Origin: an uncultured Litoreibacter sp.
Lineage (GTDB): Bacteria; Pseudomonadota; Alphaproteobacteria; Rhodobacterales; Rhodobacteraceae
Assembly (NCBI GenBank): GCA_937928335.1
Contig: CALFWN010000142.1
Span: forward strand, 1 to 5,725
DNA length: 5,725 bases
Direction of reading: 5' to 3'
The position numbers and the translations under genes were made by a program. The stretch's first letter is position 1, and every line of letters begins with the position of its first letter. A model generated the notes under the pieces. The model searched no databases and was not told where the DNA came from. It saw only the letters and a program-made list of their open reading frames with translations. Below are positions 1-5,364 of this stretch, in pieces.

Positions 1-350
1 ATGCGGGCGATGCGGCCCAGCGCGATTTGCGCGGCGGTCTTGGCGTCGATGGTGACGGTGCGGTTGGCGCCATGTTCGGCGCGGGTCTCGACCTCGTGGA
101 TTTGGGCGAGGGAATGCAGCTGGCCTGCGACTTTCCAGCCAAGATGTTCCGGGGCACGGGCGATCTCGTCCGATTTGGCGCGTCTGAGGCCACGGCCGGG
201 AGAAAGCAGCGACACGGCTTCGAGAATGTTGGTTTTGCCCGCGCCATTGGCCCCGTAGATCGCAATGGGCCTGCCATCCAACGCGAGGTTGACGGATTTA
301 TGCGACCGGAAATGCGAAAGTTGCAGCTTGGAGAGGTAGAGGTCAGCCAT
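1..350 (-). CDS. recF: RecF, DNA replication/repair ATPase, 5' part (runs off left edge)
   Basis: RecF is an SMC-like ATPase that with RecO and RecR loads RecA at single-strand gaps and stalled forks. Seen: an open frame of 116 complete codons starting with an ATG at 350 (MADLYLSKLQLSHFRSH). It has the family's N-terminal pattern, including a Walker A P-loop GANGAGKT at residues 33-40 followed by NILEAVSLLSPGRGLRRAK, which matches the conserved RecF segment after the P-loop. The start is fixed because no other start codon lies in frame before an upstream stop, although no strong Shine-Dalgarno sequence is visible. The gene begins 10 nt after the dnaN stop, so it is probably co-transcribed with dnaN. 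The rest, including the signature motif and Walker B (RecF is usually about 360-370 residues), lies outside the window. The truncation is due to the window edge, not a mutation. Confidence 0.95.
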   Translation of the reverse strand, partial: MADLYLSKLQLSHFRSHKSVNLALDGRPIAIYGANGAGKTNILEAVSLLSPGRGLRRAKSDEIARAPEHLGWKVAGQLHSLAQIHEVETRAEHGANRTVTIDAKTAAQIALGRIAR

Positions 351-360
351 GCATGCGGCG

Positions 361-1479
361 TCAGACGCGCATTGGCATCACGACGTAGACCGCGGACAGG
401 TCGTTGCCTTCGCGCATCAGGGTCGGATCGCCGGCGGAATTGAACATGAAGACCGCGTTTTCGCGATCCACCTGTCCTGCGATCTCCAGCAAGTATTTGG
501 CGTTAAAGCCAATTTCGAGGCGCTCGTCGCCGTAAGCCACGGCCAGCTCTTCCTCTGCCGCGCCTGCGTCAGGGGCGTTGACCGACAGGGTCAGGCGGTC
601 CTCTTCGAGGACCAGTTTGACGGCGCGGGAGCGCTCGGATGAGACGGTGGCGACCCGGTCAACGGCCTTGGCGAACTCGGAGGCATCGACCTCCAGCTTG
701 CGGGTGTTTCCTTGCGGAATGACGCGGGTGTAGTCGGGGAATGTGCCGTCGATCACCTTGGAGGTGAGCGTGATGTCGGGAGTGGCGAAGCGGACTTTGG
801 TCTCGGACACGGAGACGGCGATTTGCATGTCGTCATCATCTAGAAGCTTGCGCAGCTCGGCCACGGTTTTGCGCGGGACGATCACGCCGGGCATGTTGGC
901 GGCCTCGGGCGGCAGGTCAGCGTCGATACGGGCCAGGCGGTGGCCATCGGTGGCCACGCAGCGCAGGGCTTTACCACCTTCGGCATCGGCCACGTGCATA
1001 TAGACGCCGTTGAGGTAATACCTTGTTTCTTCGGTCGAAATTGCGAATTTTGACTTGTCGAAGAGGCGGCGCAAAACGGGGGCATGGGCAGAGAAGTTGG
1101 AGTCGTATTCCGAGCTGGCCATGACCGGGAAATCTTCCTTGGGCAGGGTCGCCAGCGAGAAGTTGGAGCGCCCGGCCTCGACCGTGAGCCTGCCTGTCGC
1201 GCTGTCATCGGTGAGCTGCACCAACGCGCCATCGGGCAGTTTGCGGACGATTTCGTGCAGCGTGGTCGCGGACACGGTGGTCGCACCTGCGCGTTCAACC
1301 TGTGCCGGAGCTTTGTCGACCACTTCGATGTCAAGATCGGTGGCGCGGAAGGAGACGGTGTCGCCTTCGGCCTCGATCAGCACATTGGCGAGGATCGGGA
1401 TGGTATTGCGGCGTTCGACCACGGATTGAGCTTGGCCCACGGCTTTCAGCAAAACGCTGCGTTCAACACTGATTTTCAT
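361..1479 (-). CDS. dnaN: DNA polymerase III subunit beta (sliding clamp)
   Basis: The beta clamp is a ring-shaped homodimer that encircles DNA and tethers polymerase III and many repair proteins. The 372-residue length matches the family and allows three clamp folds of about 120 residues each. Recognisable conserved segments are TEETRYYLNGVYMH (149-162), ATDGHRLA (176-183), DGTFPDYTRVIP (244-255), NAKYLLE (326-332), DPTLM (351-355) and the C-terminal MPMRV (368-372), which helps form the binding pocket for clamp-binding peptides in this family. The ATG start at 1479 is preceded by an AAGGGA Shine-Dalgarno sequence (1488-1493) with 8 nt of spacing. It sits 135 nt downstream of dnaA and 10 nt upstream of recF. 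A promoter-like element in the dnaA-dnaN gap could give it expression independent of dnaA. The gene looks intact. Confidence 0.98.
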   Translation of the reverse strand: MKISVERSVLLKAVGQAQSVVERRNTIPILANVLIEAEGDTVSFRATDLDIEVVDKAPAQVERAGATTVSATTLHEIVRKLPDGALVQLTDDSATGRLTVEAGRSNFSLATLPKEDFPVMASSEYDSNFSAHAPVLRRLFDKSKFAISTEETRYYLNGVYMHVADAEGGKALRCVATDGHRLARIDADLPPEAANMPGVIVPRKTVAELRKLLDDDDMQIAVSVSETKVRFATPDITLTSKVIDGTFPDYTRVIPQGNTRKLEVDASEFAKAVDRVATVSSERSRAVKLVLEEDRLTLSVNAPDAGAAEEELAVAYGDERLEIGFNAKYLLEIAGQVDRENAVFMFNSAGDPTLMREGNDLSAVYVVMPMRV

Positions 1480-1505
1480 GGGGCCAGTCCCTTTTTAGGA
1501 GGTCG

Positions 1506-1529
1506 TTTCTTAGACAGTTTCTTAGACAG
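1506..1529. repeat. Perfect 12-bp tandem duplication in the dnaN leader
   Basis: The 12-base unit TTTCTTAGACAG occurs twice back to back (1506-1517 and 1518-1529) with no mismatch. Read in the direction of dnaN it is CTGTCTAAGAAA repeated. It lies 27-50 nt upstream of the dnaN start codon, between the hairpin at 1532-1559 and the ribosome-binding site. It may be a replication-slippage duplication or a doubled protein-binding site; nothing in the sequence decides between these. Confidence 0.85.
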
Positions 1530-1531
1530 GT

Positions 1532-1559
1532 CGGGCGGAGAGGTTACCCGCTCCGCCCG
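1532..1559 (-). promoter_or_regulatory. GC-rich hairpin between dnaA and dnaN
   Basis: CGGGCGGAG (1532-1540) and CTCCGCCCG (1551-1559) form a perfect 9-bp stem around a 10-nt loop, 56 nt after the dnaA stop. In the direction of transcription it is not followed by a T-run, so it is not a canonical intrinsic terminator. It could stabilise the dnaA mRNA 3' end, attenuate read-through into dnaN, or be an operator. The hairpin is seen directly; its role is inferred. Confidence 0.5.
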
Positions 1560-1578
1560 TAAGTTCAATTGTTAAGTG

Positions 1579-1607
1579 AATGTCCGCCCTTATCGGGGCG
1601 AGGTCAA
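1579..1607 (-). promoter_or_regulatory. Candidate sigma-70-type promoter for dnaN
   Basis: On the minus strand TTGACC (1607-1602, five of six matches to the -35 consensus) is separated by 17 nt from GACATT (1584-1579, a weak -10). Start of transcription would fall near 1572, giving a leader of about 92 nt that includes the hairpin and tandem repeat. The spacer itself contains a 5-bp inverted repeat (CGCCC at 1585-1589, GGGCG at 1596-1600). A strong -35 with a poor -10 is common in alphaproteobacteria, so this is plausible but unproven. Confidence 0.35.
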
Positions 1608-1614
1608 GCCTTGC

Positions 1615-3003
1615 TCACGCTTCCAGCATCCGGCGGAGCAGCTCGATATCCTCGGCGATCTGGCTGTCCTGCGCTTTCAGCTCCTCGATCTTGCGAACCG
1701 CGTGTATGACCGTGGTGTGGTCGCGCCCGCCGATGCGTTTGCCGATCTCGGGATAGGAGCGCTGGGTCAGCTGTTTTGCCAGATACATCGCCACCTGCCG
1801 GGGGCGGGCGATGTTGCGCGAGCGTTTGGGCGACAGAAGATCGGACATGCGCACGTTGTAGAAATCGCAGGTCTTGCGCATGATTTCGTCCATTGTGACC
1901 TTGCGGTCGGACTGGCGCAGGATGTCGGAGAGGCTTTCAGAGGCCAGATCAAGCGTGATTTCGCGGCCCACCAGAGAGGCGAAGGCGAAGAGCCGGGTCA
2001 GCGCGCCCTCAAGCACGCGGACATTGTTGGAGATGCGGTGGGCCAGAAATTCCAGCACCCCGTCTGCGATATGCAGCTCCTGAAACTGGGATTTATAGAC
2101 CTCGACCTTTTGTTGCAGGATGCCGAGGCGCAGCTCGTAATCGGTGGGGTGCAGATCGACCACCAAGCCCCATTGCAGGCGGGATTTGATGCGGTCCTCA
2201 AGCCCGTCAATCTCGCCCGGCGAGCGGTCGGCGGAGATGATGACCTGCTTGCCCTGATCGACCAAGGCGTTGAATGTGTGGAAGAATTCGTCCTGTGTGG
2301 AATCTTTTCCAGCAATGAATTGCACGTCATCGACCATGAGCACATCGACGGAGCGGAAGAGCTCCTTGAAGTCCATCATCTGCTTGTCGCGCAGGGCCTG
2401 AATGAAGCGGTACATGAACTGCTCGGCCGAGAGATAGACGACGCGCAGCTCGGGCGAGCGTTCCTGAAGCTCCCATGCGATGGCGTGCATCAGGTGGGTT
2501 TTGCCAAGGCCTACGCCGCCATAGAGAAACAGCGGGTTGAAGGTGACGGGGCCGCCTTCGGCGACGCGGCGCGACGCGGCATGGGCCAGCTCGTTGGGTT
2601 TGCCGACGACGAAGCTGTCAAAGGTGAAGCGGCGATCGAGCGGCGCGCCAAGCAGGTCGCCATTGGCTTTGGTCGTGGTTTTGCTGGCCACTTTGGTCAG
2701 CGAGCTGGCGTGAGCCGCCTGATGCGCGACAGGTGCGATGCGGGTGACGCCGGGCCGGGCAGCAGCCTCCACGGCAAAGCTCAGACGGTCAACCTGGCAG
2801 CCGTGCTTGACGGATTGCGCCTGAATCTTGTCGCCGAAATTGCGCGATACCCAATCGCCCATGAAGGTCGTCTTGACGCCAAATTCCAGCACCCCGTTTT
2901 GGCAGCCAACAAATTTCAGCGGTTCGATCCATGTCACATAGTTGTTGTTGCCAACCATGTCCCGAAGCGTTTCGCGAATTTGTCCCCAGTCTTCTTCAGT
3001 CAT
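1615..3003 (-). CDS. dnaA: Chromosomal replication initiator protein DnaA
   Basis: DnaA is the AAA+ ATPase that binds DnaA boxes, opens oriC and loads the replicative helicase. Numbered from the ATG at 3003 (462 residues), the protein has an N-terminal domain I with NNNYVTWIEPLKF near residues 19-31, a variable linker, and an AAA+ domain. That domain carries Walker A GGVGLGKT (162-169), Walker B VLMVDD (221-226), sensor 1 SADR (257-260), the arginine-finger box EDRIKSR (finger R275) and sensor 2 NVRVLEGALTR (R329). A C-terminal helix-turn-helix domain carries the DnaA signature GRDHTTVIHA (426-435). A TTG two codons upstream (3009) is the only other in-frame start, but the ATG gives the usual MTxxxWGQIR N-terminus. 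The gene lies 24 nt after the rhodanese stop, so it is probably translated from the same mRNA. It looks intact. Confidence 0.97.
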   Translation of the reverse strand: MTEEDWGQIRETLRDMVGNNNYVTWIEPLKFVGCQNGVLEFGVKTTFMGDWVSRNFGDKIQAQSVKHGCQVDRLSFAVEAAARPGVTRIAPVAHQAAHASSLTKVASKTTTKANGDLLGAPLDRRFTFDSFVVGKPNELAHAASRRVAEGGPVTFNPLFLYGGVGLGKTHLMHAIAWELQERSPELRVVYLSAEQFMYRFIQALRDKQMMDFKELFRSVDVLMVDDVQFIAGKDSTQDEFFHTFNALVDQGKQVIISADRSPGEIDGLEDRIKSRLQWGLVVDLHPTDYELRLGILQQKVEVYKSQFQELHIADGVLEFLAHRISNNVRVLEGALTRLFAFASLVGREITLDLASESLSDILRQSDRKVTMDEIMRKTCDFYNVRMSDLLSPKRSRNIARPRQVAMYLAKQLTQRSYPEIGKRIGGRDHTTVIHAVRKIEELKAQDSQIAEDIELLRRMLEA

Positions 3004-3027
3004 CCCCAAACCCGTCTTTCAAAATGT

Positions 3028-3477
3028 TTAAGACTGCACCCAAGGCAATCCCCGGACCTTCCAACCGTTCAAGGTCCCGCGTTTCTTCTGCTCGTTCAGA
3101 TCCCCTTCGAACCCCTCGGCTATGTTGACGCATTCAACGGATTGTCCCCTCTCGACAAAGGCCGTTTTCATGGCGTCAGCAGCGCCCAGAGACCGCACAC
3201 CGGATCGGCAAAGGAACAGCATGGCTGGCGGGCAGGTGCCCTCCAGCTTAGCCAGAACTTCTTCGACGAACCTGGTGTTCGCAGACATGCCGGGAAAGCT
3301 GGCCCATTCGACAAACAGCGCCGAACGTCCCAACATCGACAGATCAGGTGTCCCCACAAAACCCCATTCGGGCTTTGACCTTACGTCGACGAGCACGGCT
3401 TCTGGTTGTGCTTTCAGAAGGTCCCACGCAGCACGCGGATGACATTCTGAAAGACGCGCACCGGCGTCCGTGCTCAT
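3028..3477 (-). CDS. Single-domain rhodanese-like sulfurtransferase
   Basis: Rhodanese domains carry sulfane sulfur as a cysteine persulfide and pass it to cyanide, thiols or sulfur-relay partners. This 149-residue protein is a single domain: DVRSKPEW (31-38) is the conserved CH2A-type substrate-cradle motif, and LFLCRSGVRS (87-96) holds the active-site loop with catalytic Cys90 in the form C-x4-R expected of sulfur-specific rhodaneses. There is no signal peptide or membrane segment, so it is probably cytoplasmic. The start chosen is the ATG at 3477, where the recognisable domain begins and a GGGGGA (3486-3491) lies 8 nt upstream; a frame-open ATG 34 codons further up overlaps the palindromic leader and encodes unlike sequence. 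It follows the rpsT terminator by about 150 nt and precedes dnaA by 24 nt, so it is the probable first gene of the dnaA operon. The physiological acceptor is unknown. Confidence 0.88.
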   Translation of the reverse strand: MSTDAGARLSECHPRAAWDLLKAQPEAVLVDVRSKPEWGFVGTPDLSMLGRSALFVEWASFPGMSANTRFVEEVLAKLEGTCPPAMLFLCRSGVRSLGAADAMKTAFVERGQSVECVNIAEGFEGDLNEQKKRGTLNGWKVRGLPWVQS

Positions 3478-3503
3478 TTCCTGTGTCCCCCAAGACGAAG
3501 TGA

Positions 3504-3525
3504 ATCGCTCAGTGAAACTAGCGAT
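3504..3525. promoter_or_regulatory. 22-nt near-perfect palindrome upstream of rhodanese-dnaA
   Basis: ATCGCT (3504-3509) plus AGT (3511-3513) pairs with ACT (3517-3519) plus AGCGAT (3520-3525). This gives nine base pairs around a GAA triloop, with one bulged C at 3510. It ends 27 nt before the rhodanese start codon. A weak minus-strand promoter overlaps it: TTGCGA at 3544-3539, an 18-nt spacer, and TAGTTT at 3520-3515 inside the palindrome. It could therefore be an operator over the -10 region, or a hairpin in the mRNA leader. It is the only obvious symmetric element between the rpsT terminator and the presumed dnaA operon. Confidence 0.4.
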
Positions 3526-3627
3526 AGCGGAGGGCCAATCGCAACTTATCTTCTCTATTGACTTGGACAGACTCGGCAATCGAATCTGAGGCGCCGATGA
3601 AGAGTGTCGCGTAACCCCTTGTGGTGT

Positions 3628-3655
3628 AAAAAAACGCGCCCCCGAAGGAGCGCGT
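3628..3655 (-). terminator. Rho-independent terminator of rpsT (bidirectional form)
   Basis: In the direction of rpsT, ACGCGCTCC (3655-3647) pairs with GGGGCGCGT (3642-3634) over nine base pairs, including one T-G pair, around a TTCG tetraloop closed by C-G, the extra-stable cUUCGg class. Six further T residues follow (3633-3628). It begins 25 nt after the rpsT stop. On the plus strand the same stem is followed, after CAA, by eight T residues (3659-3666), so it could also stop transcripts coming the other way. Confidence 0.92.
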
Positions 3656-3680
3656 CAATTTTTTTTCGAAGGCGTCTGGC

Positions 3681-3947
3681 TTACGCGGCAAGCGCTTTCA
3701 CCCGAGACGACAGGCGAGACATTTTCCGCGCAGCGGTGTTTTTGTGCAGCACGCCTTTGGACACGCCACGCATGATTTCGGGCTGTGCTTCTTTCAGGGC
3801 TGCGGCTGCTGCGGCCTGATCGCCGGAGGCGATGGCTTCTTCCACGCGGCGCAGGTGCGTGCGGATGCGCGAGCGGCGGGCTTTGTTAACGGCAAAGCGG
3901 CGCTCGTTCTGGCGGGCGCGTTTCTTGGCTTGTGGCGAATTGGCCAT
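3681..3947 (-). CDS. rpsT: 30S ribosomal protein S20
   Basis: S20 is a primary binding protein of 16S rRNA needed for early assembly of the small subunit. The 88-residue product has the usual length and the typical highly basic, all-helical composition. It opens [17 protein letters not shown], continues with [19 protein letters not shown] (21-39), and has the conserved [22 protein letters not shown] near its C-terminus (about 65-86). The ATG at 3947 has an AAGGGA Shine-Dalgarno sequence (3956-3961) with 8 nt of spacing. The gene is flanked by a 159-nt leader containing inverted repeats and by a strong terminator, so it is probably an independent transcription unit. S20 regulates its own translation in Escherichia coli; whether the leader here serves that role is inference. 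Confidence 0.98.
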   Translation of the reverse strand: MANSPQAKKRARQNERRFAVNKARRSRIRTHLRRVEEAIASGDQAAAAAALKEAQPEIMRGVSKGVLHKNTAARKMSRLSSRVKALAA

Positions 3948-4002
3948 GTCGGGTTCCCTTTCGTCGGGTCATAAATGTTGTAGCTGCGCGCAAATGGCCC
4001 GA

Positions 4003-4033
4003 CTGGTTCCCGACCTGGGTTTGAGAACCAGGT
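4003..4033 (-). promoter_or_regulatory. Competing inverted repeats in the rpsT leader
   Basis: Three arms lie in 31 nt: A CTGGTTC (4003-4009), B ACCTGGGTT (4013-4021) and C GAACCAGGT (4025-4033). A pairs perfectly with the first seven bases of C, while B pairs with C over eight base pairs with one bulged G around a TGAG loop. The two hairpins exclude each other. They lie 56-86 nt upstream of the rpsT start codon. A minus-strand TTGACC (4045-4040) just upstream is a possible -35, but no good -10 follows it. If that promoter is used, part of the repeat would be promoter DNA rather than mRNA, and the element might be an operator. Confidence 0.4.
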
Positions 4034-4106
4034 GATTCCGGTCAAGCGGACCTCACGCGCATGGATTGCGGCCTTTTAGGGCAGAGTTGTTGCGTTGTAA
4101 ACCGCC

Positions 4107-4883
4107 CTACTTGTCGCGAAATTGCGGCTCGCGTTTTTCGATGAAGGCGGTCATACCCTCGGTCTGATCCTCGGTGGCAAAGAGGCTGTGGAACAGGCGG
4201 CGCTCGAAGATCAGGCCTTCCTGCAGCGTGGTCTCGAAGCTGCGGTTCACGGCCTCTTTGACCGCCATCGTGGCGGGCATGGATTTCTCCGCTATTTTGG
4301 CGGCGGCGGCGAAGGCTTCCTTTCTGAGCGCCTTGACCGCGACGACGCGGCTGACAAGGCCCGTGCGCTCTGCCTCTGCGGCATCCATGAAGCGGCCTGT
4401 GAGGTGCATATCCATCGATTTCGACTTGCCAATAAACCGGGTGAGCCGTTGCGAGCCGCCCATGCCCGCCATGACCCCGAGGTTGATCTCGGGTTGGCCG
4501 AATTTGGCGGTGTCAGAGGCAATGATGAAGTCGCACATCATCGCCAGCTCGCAGCCGCCGCCCAGCGCATAGCCGGAGACCGCCGCAATGATCGGTTTGC
4601 GGGCGGTGTTGATGATATCGGTTTCTTTCACAAAGAGGTTCGAGGCGAAGACGTCGTTGAAGCCAAGATCGCGCATCTCGGTGATATCGGCGCCTGCGGC
4701 GAAGGCCTTGTCCGAGCCCGTCACGATCATGCAGCGGACCTTGTCGTTGGCCTCGGCCTCGGCAACGGCTTGCGACAACTCGCCTAGCAGCTGCGCGTTC
4801 AGCGCGTTCAGCGCATCAGGGCGGTTCAGCGTGATGGTCGCGACATGCTCTACTATCTCGACAGTGATTGTCTTGAACGCCAT
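4107..4883 (-). CDS. Enoyl-CoA hydratase (crotonase family)
   Basis: Enoyl-CoA hydratases add water across the trans-2 double bond of enoyl-CoA in fatty-acid beta-oxidation and in amino-acid or polyester routes. The 258-residue length is typical. [11 protein letters not shown] (60-70) and [15 protein letters not shown] (104-118) form the oxyanion hole that holds the thioester, and the two catalytic glutamates of true hydratases are both present, E112 in GGGCE and E132 in GQPEINLG. Retention of both glutamates favours hydratase activity over other crotonase reactions. The C-terminal [14 protein letters not shown] is also typical. The ATG at 4883 has a GAGAGG Shine-Dalgarno sequence (4892-4897) with 8 nt of spacing. 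It follows mutM by 64 nt; a TTGACC at 4947-4942, touching the mutM stop, could be a -35 for its own promoter. Chain-length preference cannot be read from the sequence. Confidence 0.95.
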   Translation of the reverse strand: MAFKTITVEIVEHVATITLNRPDALNALNAQLLGELSQAVAEAEANDKVRCMIVTGSDKAFAAGADITEMRDLGFNDVFASNLFVKETDIINTARKPIIAAVSGYALGGGCELAMMCDFIIASDTAKFGQPEINLGVMAGMGGSQRLTRFIGKSKSMDMHLTGRFMDAAEAERTGLVSRVVAVKALRKEAFAAAAKIAEKSMPATMAVKEAVNRSFETTLQEGLIFERRLFHSLFATEDQTEGMTAFIEKREPQFRDK

Positions 4884-4947
4884 TGAAACGGCCTCTCACC
4901 TTAGGAAATTGAGTGATAAGACCTATCAGGCCGGACGCGCAGGTCAA

Positions 4948-5364
4948 TTATCTTTGACATTTTGAGCAATAAAACGACGAGCGCCCGGATTGAACGATGC
5001 GCTGGATCTTGCCGGTGCAGTCAGGGGTGGCGCAGGGCTGCCCTTCACGGTCATAGACGGCGAAATTATGCTGGAAATAGCCCAGCTCGCCATCGGTTTG
5101 GCGGTGGTCCCGCAGCGATGATCCGCCTGCCTCTATCGCCTCGGACAGCACATCGCGGATGGCGGGCAGAAGCGAGGCCACGCGCGGGCCGCTGAGCGCG
5201 CCTGCCTTGCGTTTGGGCGAGATACCGGTGCGGTGCAGCACCTCGCAGACATAGATATTGCCCAGGCCCGCGACGATGCGCTGATCCAGCAGCGCGGATT
5301 TGACGGGCGTGTTGCGGTTCTTGAATTTGGCCTTGAGATAGGCCTCGTTGAAGCTGTTGCCCAA
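4948..5364 (-). CDS. mutM: Formamidopyrimidine-DNA glycosylase MutM/Fpg, C-terminal half (cut at fold-back junction)
   Basis: MutM removes 8-oxoguanine and formamidopyrimidines and cleaves the resulting abasic site. This piece holds the last 138 residues, from [14 protein letters not shown] to the stop. Seen: [11 protein letters not shown] (the helix-two-turn-helix, whose Asn contacts DNA phosphate), GGSSLRDH, the [18 protein letters not shown] segment, and a C-terminal zinc finger of the form C-x4-C-x16-C-x2-C (CATPDC, CSKC) with the conserved Arg in GRSSFYC. Upstream of 5364 the minus strand stops resembling MutM: it becomes the complement of a different part of the same gene. The TTG at 5373 is not a credible start. 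The N-terminal half, with catalytic Pro2 and Glu3, is missing from this strand. The gene was probably whole in the organism and is broken here by the inverted junction. Confidence 0.93.
   Translation of the reverse strand: MGNSFNEAYLKAKFKNRNTPVKSALLDQRIVAGLGNIYVCEVLHRTGISPKRKAGALSGPRVASLLPAIRDVLSEAIEAGGSSLRDHRQTDGELGYFQHNFAVYDREGQPCATPDCTGKIQRIVQSGRSSFYCSKCQR
5310..5364. repeat. Left arm of a 55-bp perfect inverted repeat
   Basis: These 55 bases are the exact reverse complement of 5671-5725, the last 55 bases of the window. The match ends at 5364/5671: the next pair, 5365 with 5670, mismatches, and pairing is lost after two more matches. Both arms encode MutM residues [18 protein letters not shown], on opposite strands, with a 306-nt spacer (5365-5670). 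The outer end of the repeat is set only by the window edge, so the true arm could be longer. Confidence 0.97.

Noticed and set aside
3004..3009. TTG at 3009 as the start of dnaA.
   Set aside because: The ATG two codons downstream gives the normal DnaA N-terminus; TTG is rarer and no better placed relative to a ribosome-binding site.
1576..3378. A 600-codon open frame on the plus strand opposite dnaA and the rhodanese gene.
   Set aside because: It lies antisense to a convincing dnaA. Long antisense frames arise from GC-rich third codon positions; it has no recognisable motif and no good ribosome-binding site.
3478..3579. A 34-residue N-terminal extension of the rhodanese protein.
   Set aside because: The extension does not look like a signal peptide or domain, covers the palindromic leader, and the ATG at 3477 has its own Shine-Dalgarno sequence.
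4078..4108. AGGGC and GCCCT around the end of the enoyl-CoA hydratase as a terminator.
   Set aside because: The arms are only 5 bp with a 21-nt loop, one overlaps the stop codon, and no T-run follows.
4122..4787. A 221-codon plus-strand frame opposite the enoyl-CoA hydratase.
   Set aside because: It is a codon-bias shadow of a gene with both catalytic glutamates; it has no protein-family features.
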